8,688 nucleotides of DNA from Gemmatimonadaceae bacterium (GCA_019689955.1 JADGGM010000089.1:1-8688), one strand, 5' to 3'. Shown: positions 1-7,660, numbered from the stretch's first letter. Numbers and translations are program-made. The notes: generated by a model not told the origin, from the sequence alone.

Positions 1-770
1 ACCCGCTGGAGGTCGTGAACCCCGCCGCCGCGCCCCCGCTCCTCACCGTCGGGAGCGAGAAGCTCGAGGCCGTCGCCGAGAGCGGGATCGACTTCATGGC
101 CGTCGTCCCGTTCACCCCCACCCTCCAGCGCTACAGCGCCGCCCAGTTCGTCGACGAGGTGCTCCGCAAGCGATTCCACGTGCGCCACCTCGTGATCGGG
201 TACGACCACGGCTTCGGCCGCGGCCGCGAGGGGGACGTGGACGTCCTCCGCCGGCTCGGCGAGTCGCGCGGCTTCGGCGTCGAGGTCGTCCCCGCCGTCA
301 CCCTCGACGACGGCCGCCCCATCTCGTCCACCCTCATCCGCCGCGCCGTCGCCGGGGGCGACCTCCACCGCGCCGCCGACGCCCTGGGGCGCCTCTACGC
401 CACCAGCGGCCGCGTCCAGCACGGCGACAAGCGCGGCCGCCTCCTCGGCTTCCCGACCATCAACGTCTCCCTCCCCCCAGCCCGGAAGCTTCTCCCACCG
501 GCCGGGGTATATGCGGTACGCGTCCAGACCCCCGCCGGACCCTTCGGCGGGATGATGAACCTGGGCCCCCGCCCGACCTTCGGTGATGGCGGCACCTCCA
601 TCGAGGCGCACCTGTTCGACGCCGACGTGGAGCTCTACGGGAAGACGGTGAAGGTCGAGCTCGTGAGCCGGTTGCGCGAGACCCGCGCTTTCGACGGCCC
701 CGAAGCGCTCATCGCGCAGCTCGGGCGCGACGCGGAGGAGGCGCGGCGCGCGTTGACTCGGTTGAGCTAG
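1..770 (+). CDS. ribF: Bifunctional riboflavin kinase / FMN adenylyltransferase (5' end outside window)
   Basis: RibF phosphorylates riboflavin to FMN and then adenylylates FMN to FAD in the cytoplasm. The window opens inside the gene: bases 1-2 complete a His codon, giving the family's HPLEVV stretch, so roughly the first 50-60 residues, with the N-terminal nucleotide-binding motif, are missing. The adenylyltransferase part continues with [12 protein letters not shown] near bases 200-236 and the ISSTLIRR motif near 321-344. The C-terminal flavokinase domain follows, with [16 protein letters not shown] near 420-467, PAGVYAVRV near 501-527, [11 protein letters not shown] near 552-584 and the EAHLFD...YGK region near 604-651. 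It ends at a TAG stop at 768-770, with a normal C-terminus for the family. A GTG at base 15 is internal and is not the start. The following gene, secD, begins 52 bases downstream. Confidence 0.95.
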   Translation, partial: PLEVVNPAAAPPLLTVGSEKLEAVAESGIDFMAVVPFTPTLQRYSAAQFVDEVLRKRFHVRHLVIGYDHGFGRGREGDVDVLRRLGESRGFGVEVVPAVTLDDGRPISSTLIRRAVAGGDLHRAADALGRLYATSGRVQHGDKRGRLLGFPTINVSLPPARKLLPPAGVYAVRVQTPAGPFGGMMNLGPRPTFGDGGTSIEAHLFDADVELYGKTVKVELVSRLRETRAFDGPEALIAQLGRDAEEARRALTRLS

Positions 771-781
771 TCCGGTAACGT
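753..781 (+). promoter_or_regulatory. Candidate sigma70-type promoter for secDF
   Basis: TTGACT at 753-758 differs from the -35 consensus by one base. After exactly 17 bases comes TAACGT at 776-781, which keeps the three most conserved -10 bases (T, A and final T). A second weaker pair overlaps it: TTGAGC at 762-767 and CATATT at 784-789, 16 bases apart. Both sit across the end of ribF, just upstream of secD, and the 771-822 spacer is less GC-rich than its surroundings. This is a pattern match only; the -10 is weak and secD could instead be read through from ribF. Confidence 0.3.
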
Positions 782-822
782 TCCATATTCCGCCCCAACC
801 GTCCATCCCACTGCGAAGTCGC

Positions 823-2499
823 ATGGCCAAGATTCGCTACCGCCTCTTCACGATCGTCGCGCTGGTGCTCGCCTCCATCTGGGCACTCTGGCCGCGGACG
901 ATCACCCTCCGCGAGCGCACCGCCGACGGCGGGTTCCACGACACCACCATGACGCACGTCCCCCTCAAGCGCGGGCTCGACCTGCAAGGGGGGATGTACC
1001 TCGCCCTCGAGGTCGACGAGTCGAAGGGGGTGGTGGCGAACAAGTCGGAGGCGATCGACCGCGCGCTCAAGGTCGTGCGCAACCGCATCGATGAGTTCGG
1101 CGTCTCGGAGCCCGTCGTGCAGAAGGTCGGCACGCAGCGCATCATCGTCGAGCTCCCCGGGATCACCGATCCGGACCGCGCCAAGCGGCTGGTCGAGCGT
1201 TCGGCGTTCCTGCAGTTCCAGATCACCGACGAGACGCGCGCGCTCGACAAGGTGCTCCCCCGTATCGACCAGATCCTCAAGGAGAAGGGGTACGGCGGCA
1301 CGGTCGCCAAAGCCGGTGGAGCGGCGGGAGGCGCCGATACGGCGAAGAACGCGATCAGCTCCCTCTTCACCCCCGGCACGGACACGGGGAAGACGGGAGC
1401 CGCGGCGACGAAGGATAGCACACAGAGCGACACCGGTCTCTTCAACGCCACCGGCGGCCCCCTCAGCAAGCTGATTCAGCCGGGGCAGATCCCGGGTGAG
1501 TACTACGTCGCCTCGAACGACGTCGCCACGGTGACCAAGTACCTCGACCTCCCCGAGGTCCGCGCGGCGCTCCCGCCGGGGAAGACGATCCACTGGGGGA
1601 CGGTCGAGCGCGATCAGGCGCAGGGGCTGACGCCGTTCTACGTGGTCGACACCAAGCCGATCATCACCGGCGAGTACCTCACTGACGCCAAGCCCGCTAC
1701 CGACCCGCTCGAGGGGAACATCGTCCAGTTCACCCTGAACAACGAAGGGGGGCGGCGCTTCCGCGACCAGACGGCGAAGCACATCGGCGACTACATGGCC
1801 ATCGTGCTCGACGACCGCGTGATGGGGCGCCCGCCGGTCATCCAGAGCGCGATCGGCACGCGTGGACAGATCACCATGCGCGGGCAGCCGCTCCAGGCCA
1901 CGCAGGACCTCGCGCTCGTGCTCCGTGCCGGCGCGCTCCCGGTCCCGCTCAAGGTCGTCGAGTCGCGGACCATCGGCCCGAGCCTGGGGGCGGACTCGAT
2001 TCACGACGGCATCCGCGCCGGGATCCTCGGCGTGGCGCTCGTCGTCCTGATCATGATCGGCTACTACCGCTTCTCCGGCGTGCTCGCGGTCATCGCGCTC
2101 GCCCTGTACGTGCTGTTCACGCTCGCCCTGCTCGCCGGGTTCGACGCCGTGCTCACCTTGCCCGGCATCGCCGGCCTGGTGCTCTCCGTCGGGATCGCGG
2201 TCGACGCCAACGTGCTGATCTTCGAGCGAATACGCGAGGAGCTCGCGCACGGGAAGACCGTGCGCGCCTCGATCGACGAAGGGTTCCGGCACGCGATGAG
2301 CGCGATCATCGACTCCAACGTGTCCACCGTGCTCACCGCGCTCGTCCTCTTCGAGATCGGGACCGGCCCGGTGAAGGGCTTCGCCGTCACCCTCATCGCG
2401 GGCATCGCGGCCTCCATGGTCAGCGCGATCTTCGTGGTGCGTACGTTCTATCTCCTGTGGCTCGCCCGCACCCGCGGCGCCCAGACGCTGAGCATCTAA
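823..2499 (+). CDS. secD: Protein translocase subunit SecD
   Basis: SecD works with SecF in the inner membrane, using the proton gradient to help pull preproteins out of the SecYEG channel. The 558-residue product has one N-terminal membrane segment (about residues 8-23), then a large periplasmic region with the GLDLQGG signature at 51-57. The C-terminal half has five hydrophobic segments between about 396 and 547, including [14 protein letters not shown] at 459-472; Asp461 matches the conserved Asp of this family implicated in proton movement. The periplasmic domain holds a low-complexity Gly/Ala/Thr-rich stretch at about 162-212. The start is the ATG at 823, which directly precedes the basic-then-hydrophobic N-terminus; no strong ribosome-binding site is visible. 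The stop codon abuts the secF start with no gap, so the two are surely one operon. Confidence 0.96.
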   Translation: MAKIRYRLFTIVALVLASIWALWPRTITLRERTADGGFHDTTMTHVPLKRGLDLQGGMYLALEVDESKGVVANKSEAIDRALKVVRNRIDEFGVSEPVVQKVGTQRIIVELPGITDPDRAKRLVERSAFLQFQITDETRALDKVLPRIDQILKEKGYGGTVAKAGGAAGGADTAKNAISSLFTPGTDTGKTGAAATKDSTQSDTGLFNATGGPLSKLIQPGQIPGEYYVASNDVATVTKYLDLPEVRAALPPGKTIHWGTVERDQAQGLTPFYVVDTKPIITGEYLTDAKPATDPLEGNIVQFTLNNEGGRRFRDQTAKHIGDYMAIVLDDRVMGRPPVIQSAIGTRGQITMRGQPLQATQDLALVLRAGALPVPLKVVESRTIGPSLGADSIHDGIRAGILGVALVVLIMIGYYRFSGVLAVIALALYVLFTLALLAGFDAVLTLPGIAGLVLSVGIAVDANVLIFERIREELAHGKTVRASIDEGFRHAMSAIIDSNVSTVLTALVLFEIGTGPVKGFAVTLIAGIAASMVSAIFVVRTFYLLWLARTRGAQTLSI

Positions 2500-3501
2500 A
2501 TGTTCCGGATTCTCCACGACACCAAGATCGATTTCATCCGGTTGTGGAAGGCCACGACCGCGGTGACGCTGCTGTTCATGGTCCCCGGCCTCGCCCTCCT
2601 GGCGGTCAAGGGGTACAACTACAGCATCGAGTTCACGGGGGGCACGCTCATCCAGGTGAGCTTCGCGAAAGCCCCGGACGCCGGCGAGCTGCGCAGCACG
2701 CTCGACAAAGCGGGCGTGCACGGGGCCGAGATCGCGCAGTTCGGCAGCGACACGAGCTACGTGATCCGCGCGCAGAACCCCAGCGACGTCGCGAAGCAGG
2801 CGACCGGGGCGGAGTCGGTGGCCAACGTGATCGCGACGGCGCTCGCGGAGCGCTACGGCGCCAAGGGCGCGACCATCGTGCGCAGCGAGACCGTCGGCCC
2901 GAAGGTCGGAGGGGAGCTCCGCCAGAAGGCGATGATCGCGATCCTCATCTCCTTCTTCGTCACCCTCGCGTACCTCGCTTACCGCTTCGAGTGGCGCTTC
3001 GGCGTGGCCGCCGTGATCGCGACCGCGCACGACATCCTCGGCACGCTCGCGTTCATCAAGTACCTGAACCTCGAGGTCTCCCTCATCGTGGTCGGCGGCG
3101 TGCTCACCATGATCGGGTACTCGCTGAACGACACGATCATCATCTTCGACCGCGTGCGTGAGAACCTGCGGAAGAAGAAGAAAGAGCCGCTCTACGACCT
3201 GCTCAACCGGTCGGTCAACGAGACGCTCCCGCGCTCGGTCCTCACGCACACCACGACCGCCGCGACGCTCGTCGCGCTCACGTTCCTGGGCGGCGAGGTG
3301 ATCCGCCCCTTCGCCCTGGTCATGCTCTTCGGCGTGGTGACCGGGACGTTCAGCTCGATCTACGTCGCCTCCCCGCTCCTCCTCTGGATCGAGCAGACGT
3401 GGCCGCGCGAGGCGGGGAAGAAGGGGGGCGTGGGGCCGCGCCCGGCGAAGGAGTCTGGCTCGACCCGCGCCGCCGAGCCGCCGGTCGCGGCGACCCGCTG
3501 A
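2500..3501 (+). CDS. secF: Protein translocase subunit SecF
   Basis: SecF is the membrane partner of SecD in the auxiliary translocase complex. The 333-residue product has an N-terminal membrane segment (about 18-37), the family motif SIEFTGGT at 42-49, a periplasmic domain to about 140, and then hydrophobic segments at about 144-161, 167-187, 192-210, 248-264 and 268-299. The SLNDTIIIFDRVREN motif at 208-222 is the SecF counterpart of the Sec[15 protein letters not shown] motif. The final 30 residues or so form a Lys/Arg/Pro/Ala-rich cytoplasmic tail that looks unconserved. The ATG follows the secD TAA directly, so translation is probably coupled. SecD and SecF are separate chains here, unlike the fused SecDF of some lineages. 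A strong hairpin follows the stop codon. Confidence 0.96.
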   Translation: MFRILHDTKIDFIRLWKATTAVTLLFMVPGLALLAVKGYNYSIEFTGGTLIQVSFAKAPDAGELRSTLDKAGVHGAEIAQFGSDTSYVIRAQNPSDVAKQATGAESVANVIATALAERYGAKGATIVRSETVGPKVGGELRQKAMIAILISFFVTLAYLAYRFEWRFGVAAVIATAHDILGTLAFIKYLNLEVSLIVVGGVLTMIGYSLNDTIIIFDRVRENLRKKKKEPLYDLLNRSVNETLPRSVLTHTTTAATLVALTFLGGEVIRPFALVMLFGVVTGTFSSIYVASPLLLWIEQTWPREAGKKGGVGPRPAKESGSTRAAEPPVAATR

Positions 3502-3509
3502 GCCACGAG

Positions 3510-3540
3510 CCGCCGCCCCCCTCGGGCGGCGGTTTCGCTT
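3510..3540 (+). terminator. GC-rich hairpin after secF, possible weak intrinsic terminator
   Basis: CCGCCGCCC at 3510-3518 pairs perfectly with GGGCGGCGG at 3524-3532 around a five-base loop. It is followed by TTTCGCTT, a short and interrupted T tract. It starts 8 bases after the secF stop and ends just before the tatD ATG at 3543. It could partly terminate secDF transcripts or mask the tatD translation start. The poor T tract makes efficient intrinsic termination uncertain. Confidence 0.4.
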
Positions 3541-3542
3541 CC

Positions 3543-4334
3543 ATGCCCCGTTTCATCGACAGCCACACCCACCTGGCCGACCCGGCCTTCGATGCGGACC
3601 GCGAGGCCGCCAGGGCGCGCGCCCGCGACGCGGGCGCGGAGGCCGTGGTGTGCATCGGCGAGTCGCTCGACGCGGCGGAGCGCGCGCGCGCGCTCGCCGC
3701 CGCGCACCCGGGCTTCGTCTACTGGACCGCCGGCGTGCACCCGCACGACGCTGCGGCGTTCGACGCCGCGCGCGACATCCCCGCGATCCGCGCGCACCTC
3801 GCGGCGGGCGCCGTCGCCGTGGGGGAATGCGGGCTCGACTACCACTACGGCCACTCCCCGCGCCCGCGGCAGCTCGCCGCCTTCCGCGCGCAGCTCGCCC
3901 TGGCCACGGAGCTCGGCCGCCCCGTGGTCGTACACACGCGTGAGGCGGTGGATGACACCGCCTCGCTCATCGATGAGGCCGCTCGCCTGGGGGCCGTGGG
4001 GGTGCTCCACTGCTTCACCGGCCCCGCCGAGCTCGCGGCGCACGCGATCGGGTTGGGCTGGTACATTTCGTTCAGCGGGATCATCACGTTCAACAAGTGG
4101 ACGGACGACGCGCTCCTCCAGCTCGTCCCGGAGGACCGTGTCCTGGTCGAGTCCGACGCCCCGTACCTCGCGCCGGTACCATACCGCGGGAAGCGGAACG
4201 AGCCGGCGTGGGTGGCGCGCACCGTGGAGCGGCTCGCCCGCGCCCGCGGTGTCGCGCCGGACGCGCTCGGCGCACGCGCCGCCGAGAACGCTCGCCGCCT
4301 GTTCGGATTGGCGCGCGCCTCGCCGATCGGCTAG
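3543..4334 (+). CDS. tatD: TatD-family metal-dependent hydrolase (putative DNase)
   Basis: TatD-family proteins are cytoplasmic TIM-barrel metallohydrolases; characterised members act as 3'-5' exonucleases on DNA or RNA. The 263-residue product has the usual family length and all the metal-site landmarks: HTH at 8-10, GVHPH at 64-68, GECGLDYHY at 94-102 with Glu95, VVHTREA at 129-135 with His131, LHCFTG at 155-160 with His156, and ESDAPYLAP at 203-211 with Asp205, followed by PYRGKRNEP. The ATG at 3543 places MPRFIDSHTH at the N-terminus as in relatives; an in-frame extension back to 3399 lies inside secF and was rejected. No clear ribosome-binding site is seen because the upstream bases form the hairpin. 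The family is certain; the exact substrate, and whether this is TatD or the close paralogue YcfH, is not. Confidence 0.93.
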   Translation: MPRFIDSHTHLADPAFDADREAARARARDAGAEAVVCIGESLDAAERARALAAAHPGFVYWTAGVHPHDAAAFDAARDIPAIRAHLAAGAVAVGECGLDYHYGHSPRPRQLAAFRAQLALATELGRPVVVHTREAVDDTASLIDEAARLGAVGVLHCFTGPAELAAHAIGLGWYISFSGIITFNKWTDDALLQLVPEDRVLVESDAPYLAPVPYRGKRNEPAWVARTVERLARARGVAPDALGARAAENARRLFGLARASPIG

Positions 4335-4391
4335 CGGCAACGCGCCACGCCCGCGTAAACTGTATTGCGTCTCCACGGACCGCTCACGCAC

Positions 4392-4395
4392 GAGG
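4392..4395 (+). promoter_or_regulatory. Ribosome-binding site supporting the fhs GTG start
   Basis: GAGG lies 5 bases upstream of the GTG at 4401. Together with the N-terminal match to the family it favours this start over the in-frame TTG at 4365. Confidence 0.55.
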
Positions 4396-4400
4396 ACCTG

Positions 4401-6077
4401 GTGCCCACCGTTCCATCGGACATCGAGATTGCCCAGCAGGCGCGCATGCGCCCGATCGTCGACGTGGCCGCCGACCTCGGGCTCTCCCCCGATGAGCTCG
4501 ACCTCTACGGCAAGTACAAGGCGAAGGTCGCCCTCGATGTCTCGCAGCGCCCCCCGCGCGGGCGTCTGGTCCTCGTCACCGGGATCAACCCTACCGCGGC
4601 CGGCGAAGGGAAGAGCACCACGCTCGTCGGCGTCACGCAGGCGCTCCGCCGGCTCGGGAAGGACGCCGTCATGTGCATGCGCGAGCCGAGCTTGGGCCCC
4701 GTCTTCGGCGTGAAAGGGGGAGCGGCCGGAGGCGGCTACGCGCAGGTCGTCCCCATGGAGGACATCAACCTCCACTTCACCGGCGACTTCCACGCGATCG
4801 CGTCCGCGCACAGCCTCCTCTCGGCGCTGCTCGACAACCACCTCGCCCAGGGGAACGCGCTCAACATCGACCCGCGCCGCATCACCTGGCCCCGCACGAT
4901 CGACATGAACGACCGCGCGCTGCGCGATTGCGTGATCGGCCTGGGCGGGGTGGGGAACGGCGTCCCGCGCGAGGAGCGGTGGGTCATCATCCCCGCGAGC
5001 GAGATCATGGCCATCGTCGCGCTCGCCTCGAGCCGCGCCGACCTCGAGGAGCGCCTCTCGCGCATCATCGTCGGTGCGACCGCGGGGGCGAGCCGCACGC
5101 CCGTGCGCGCGGGGGACCTCAAGGCCGTGGGGGCCATGAGCCTCCTCCTCAAGGACGCCATCCGCCCCAACCTCGTGCAGACGCTCGAGGGGGGCCCCGC
5201 GCTCGTGCACGCGGGGCCGTTCGGCAACATCGCGCACGGCTGCAACAGCCTCATCGCCACCAAGACCGGGCTCGCCCTCGCCGACATCGTCCTCACCGAG
5301 GCCGGCTTCGGCTCGGACCTGGGCGCGGAGAAGTTCTTCGACATCAAGTGCCGCTTCGGCGGGCTCAACCCCGAGGTCGCGGTGCTCGTCGCCACCGTGC
5401 GCGCGCTCAAGCTCAACGGGGGCGCGAACAAGAAGGAGCTCGCCACCGAGGACCTCGGCGCGCTCGAGCGCGGGCTGCCGAACCTCGCCGCGCACATCGA
5501 GAACGTCCAGCAGTTCGGCGTCCCGGTGATCGTCGCCATCAACCGCTTCACGTCCGACACGGACCGCGAGCTCGCCATGGTCGCGGACTTCGCCGCGAAG
5601 CAGGGAGTGTGCGTCGCGCTCAACGACGTGTGGGCGCGCGGCGGCGAGGGCGGGGAAGACCTCGCGCGCGAGATCCTCGCGGCGCTCGAGCGCGGCGGCG
5701 CGGCGTACCGCCCGCTCTACGACGTCAAGCTCCCCATCCGCGCGAAGATCGACACCATCGTGCAGAAGGTCTACGGCGGCTCCGGCGCGGACTACTCCCC
5801 CAAGGCCGACCGCGCGATCGACTACCTCGAGTCGATCGGGCTCGGGGAGACGCCGGTGTGCATGGCCAAGACGCAGTACTCCTTCACCGACGACCCCACG
5901 CGCCTCGGCCGGCCGCGCGACTTCCGCATCACGATCAACGACATCTACCCCGCCGCCGGCGCGGGCTTCGTCGTCGCGCAGGCCGGCGACATCATGACCA
6001 TGCCCGGCCTCCCCAAGGAGCCCGCGGCCGAGCGCATGGCCATCCAGCCCGACGGCAGCATCGTCGGCCTCTTCTGA
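4401..6077 (+). CDS. fhs: Formate-tetrahydrofolate ligase
   Basis: This enzyme joins formate to tetrahydrofolate using ATP, giving 10-formyl-tetrahydrofolate for purine and initiator-Met-tRNA formylation or for one-carbon carbon flow. From the GTG at 4401 the product is 558 residues, the normal family length, and begins with a VPSDIEIAQ stretch typical of the N-terminus. The P-loop-like TGINPTAAGEGKST lies at 60-73. GVKGGAAGGGY at 103-113 matches the first family signature, and VATVRALKLNGG at 330-341 matches the second. The C-terminus has MTMPGLPKEP and ends in VGLF, as in relatives. It follows tatD by 66 bases and precedes ridA by 51 bases. The presence of fhs alone does not prove an acetyl-CoA pathway, since many heterotrophs use it in folate metabolism. 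Confidence 0.96.
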   Translation: MPTVPSDIEIAQQARMRPIVDVAADLGLSPDELDLYGKYKAKVALDVSQRPPRGRLVLVTGINPTAAGEGKSTTLVGVTQALRRLGKDAVMCMREPSLGPVFGVKGGAAGGGYAQVVPMEDINLHFTGDFHAIASAHSLLSALLDNHLAQGNALNIDPRRITWPRTIDMNDRALRDCVIGLGGVGNGVPREERWVIIPASEIMAIVALASSRADLEERLSRIIVGATAGASRTPVRAGDLKAVGAMSLLLKDAIRPNLVQTLEGGPALVHAGPFGNIAHGCNSLIATKTGLALADIVLTEAGFGSDLGAEKFFDIKCRFGGLNPEVAVLVATVRALKLNGGANKKELATEDLGALERGLPNLAAHIENVQQFGVPVIVAINRFTSDTDRELAMVADFAAKQGVCVALNDVWARGGEGGEDLAREILAALERGGAAYRPLYDVKLPIRAKIDTIVQKVYGGSGADYSPKADRAIDYLESIGLGETPVCMAKTQYSFTDDPTRLGRPRDFRITINDIYPAAGAGFVVAQAGDIMTMPGLPKEPAAERMAIQPDGSIVGLF

Positions 6078-6116
6078 AGCTCCGTGCTCGCCGCCCTCCA
6101 CGCCCCACCCGAACCC

Positions 6117-6121
6117 AGGAG
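6117..6121 (+). promoter_or_regulatory. Ribosome-binding site deciding the ridA start
   Basis: AGGAG lies 7 bases upstream of the GTG at 6129, an ideal Shine-Dalgarno placement. It rules against the longer in-frame GTG at 6084, which has no such site. Confidence 0.75.
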
Positions 6122-6128
6122 ATCGACT

Positions 6129-6515
6129 GTGCCTCTCACCACCGTCACGTCGCCGCAAGCCCCCGCGGCCATCGGCCCCTACTCCCAGGCGATTCGCAGC
6201 GGCGAGCTCCTCTTCACCGCCGGACAGATCGCGCTCGATCCCGCGACCGGGCGCATGGTCGAGGGGGGGATCGTGGAGCAGACCGAGCGCGTGATGGAGA
6301 ACCTCACGGCGGTCCTCTCCGCCGCGGGCGCGACGTGGCAGGACGTGGTGAAGACCACCGTCTTCCTGATCGAGCTCTCCGACTTCCCCACCTTCAACGA
6401 GGTCTACGGCCGCTACCTGGGCGGCGCGCGCCCGGCCCGCTCCACCGTGCAGGTGGCCGCGCTCCCGCGCGGCGCGCTGGTCGAGGTCGAGGCCATCGCG
6501 CGCATCCCCGAGTGA
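6129..6515 (+). CDS. ridA: RidA-family reactive enamine/imine deaminase
   Basis: RidA hydrolyses reactive enamine/imine intermediates, such as 2-aminoacrylate made by PLP enzymes like threonine/serine dehydratase, and so protects other PLP enzymes in the cytoplasm. From the GTG at 6129 the product is 128 residues, the standard size of this trimeric YjgF/YER057c/UK114 family. Landmarks are GPYSQA at 16-21, TAGQIALDP at 30-38, Asn90, PARST at 102-106 with the substrate-binding Arg104, and VEVEAIA near the end with Glu119. The Cys often found two residues after the Arg is Thr here, a common variant. The TGA stop overlaps a possible GTG start of selD (GTGA at 6512-6515), suggesting co-translation. 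Arg104 supports deaminase activity of the RidA type, but the substrate cannot be fixed from sequence. Confidence 0.92.
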   Translation: MPLTTVTSPQAPAAIGPYSQAIRSGELLFTAGQIALDPATGRMVEGGIVEQTERVMENLTAVLSAAGATWQDVVKTTVFLIELSDFPTFNEVYGRYLGGARPARSTVQVAALPRGALVEVEAIARIPE

Positions 6516-6517
6516 CC

Positions 6518-7558
6518 ATGGCCACCGCGTCCTCCCTCGCCGCCATCCGCCTCACCGAGCTGGCGCGCTGCGCCGGCTGCGCCTCGAAGATGGGGCCGGG
6601 CGACCTCTCGCAGGCGCTCGCCCCGCTCCCGTCGCAGGCCGACCCGCGCCTCCTCGTGGGTGCGGAGACGTTCGACGACGCCGGCATCTTCGTCGTCTCC
6701 GACGACCTCGCGCTCGTGCAGACGGTCGACTTCTTCGCCCCCATCGTCGACGACCCGTACTGGTACGGGCAGATCGCGGCCGCGAACGCGCTCTCCGACG
6801 TCTACGCCATGGGCGGCGAGCCGCTCACGGCGCTCAACATCGTCGCCTTCCCCGCGGGGAAGATCCCCGTCGAGGTGCTGAGCGAGATCCTGCGCGGGGG
6901 GCACGACAAGGTGCGCGAGGCGGGCGCGGTCCTCGTCGGCGGGCACACCGTGGTCGACGACGAGCCGAAGTACGGGCTCGCCGTCACCGGGCGCGCGGAC
7001 CCGCGCCGCATCCTCACCAACGCCGCCGCCCGACCGGGCGATGTCCTCGTGCTCACGAAGCCGATCGGCGCGGGGCTCCTCACCACCGCCGCCAAGCAGG
7101 GGCGCGTGGACGACGCGGTGCTCGGCCCCGTGCTCCAGGGGATGAGCCGCCTCAACGCGGAGGCCAGCCGCGCGGCCCTCGCCCTGGGGGTCCGCTGCGC
7201 CACCGACGTCACCGGCTTCGGCGTCCTCGGCCACGCCTCGCACATCGCCCGCGCCAGCAACGTCACCCTCCGCATCGACCCGTCGCGCATCCCCGTCTAC
7301 CCCGGCGCCCGCGAAGCCCTCGCCGCGGGGGTGGGAACCGGTGGGGCCGTGCGCAACCGCGCGTACCTCGAGACGCGCGTGGACTGGGGGGCCTCCACCG
7401 CGGAGGAGCAGGCGCTCCTCGTCGACCCGCAGACCTCGGGCGGGCTCCTCGCCGCGGTGCCTTCGGCGCGCGTGGCCGATTATCTTTCGTGCGTCGCAGG
7501 AGCCGTCGAGATCGGCGAGGTCGTCCCCCGCCAAGGGCACGACATCGCGCTCGCGTGA
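6518..7558 (+). CDS. selD: Selenophosphate synthetase (selenide, water dikinase)
   Basis: SelD uses ATP and selenide to make selenophosphate, the donor for selenocysteine on tRNA-Sec and for selenouridine in tRNAs. From the ATG at 6518 the product is 346 residues, the normal length. The N-terminal active site reads CAGCASK at 18-24, where Cys21 and Lys24 match the essential Cys17/Lys20 of the E. coli enzyme; the nonessential second Cys is Ser23. Metal/ATP landmarks are FDDAG at 52-56, TVDFFAPIVDDP at 69-80 with Asp71, ALSDVYAMGG at 91-100 with Asp94, GGHTVVDDEPKYG at 141-153, ATDVTGFGVLGH at 228-239 with Asp230, and DPQTSGG at 303-309. The catalytic residue is encoded as Cys (not UGA), so this SelD is not itself a selenoprotein. 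An in-frame GTG at 6512, overlapping the ridA stop, is an alternative start adding two residues. The selenocysteine tRNA gene begins 5 bases after the stop. Confidence 0.96.
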   Translation: MATASSLAAIRLTELARCAGCASKMGPGDLSQALAPLPSQADPRLLVGAETFDDAGIFVVSDDLALVQTVDFFAPIVDDPYWYGQIAAANALSDVYAMGGEPLTALNIVAFPAGKIPVEVLSEILRGGHDKVREAGAVLVGGHTVVDDEPKYGLAVTGRADPRRILTNAAARPGDVLVLTKPIGAGLLTTAAKQGRVDDAVLGPVLQGMSRLNAEASRAALALGVRCATDVTGFGVLGHASHIARASNVTLRIDPSRIPVYPGAREALAAGVGTGGAVRNRAYLETRVDWGASTAEEQALLVDPQTSGGLLAAVPSARVADYLSCVAGAVEIGEVVPRQGHDIALA

Positions 7559-7563
7559 GCCGT

Positions 7564-7660
7564 GGGGGCGGATGGGGCCTGGTGGCTTCCGCGGTCCTCA
7601 AAACCGTTGCGACCTGACCACGTCGGGTCGGGTGGGTTCGATTCCCACACGTTCCCGCCA
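7564..7660 (+). tRNA. selC: Selenocysteine tRNA, anticodon UCA
   Basis: The 97 bases fold as a bacterial tRNA-Sec with an encoded CCA end. The acceptor strand 7564-7571 pairs with 7649-7656, with seven pairs (two G-U) and a G7571/A7649 apposition at the inner end. The D arm has the six-pair stem diagnostic of this tRNA (7574-7579 with 7584-7589) and a four-base TGGT loop. The anticodon stem 7591-7595/7603-7607 closes the loop CCTCAAA, with anticodon TCA at 7598-7600. A long variable arm pairs 7610-7617 with 7623-7630. The T arm is 7632-7636/7644-7648 with loop TTCGATT; the discriminator is G7657, then CCA at 7658-7660. The UCA anticodon, the long D stem with a tiny loop, the long extra arm and the selD neighbour together exclude an ordinary serine tRNA. 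The base before the anticodon is C instead of the usual U33. It is probably co-transcribed with selD and charged by seryl-tRNA synthetase. Confidence 0.95.

Noticed and set aside
709..3249. An 846-codon open frame on the minus strand opposite secD and secF
   Set aside because: Its translation is extremely rich in Arg, Asp, Glu and His with no recognisable domain, as expected from the complement of GC-rich coding sequence; the plus strand encodes clear SecD and SecF.
4333..4361. A promoter upstream of fhs using TAAACT at 4356-4361 as a -10 element
   Set aside because: The base positions 17 upstream read AGCGGC, with no -35 resemblance; a six-base AT-rich patch alone is not enough.
4365..4400. 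An in-frame TTG as an earlier fhs start
   Set aside because: The GTG at 4401 has GAGG five bases upstream and gives the N-terminus and length expected for the family.
3360..6158. A 932-codon open frame on the minus strand opposite tatD and fhs
   Set aside because: Same shadow composition, no domain, and it spans several confidently identified plus-strand genes and their gaps.
4673..6517. A long upstream extension of the selD reading frame through fhs and ridA
   Set aside because: The extension reads as Arg/Pro/His-rich shadow of fhs and ridA; SelD homology begins only after 6518.
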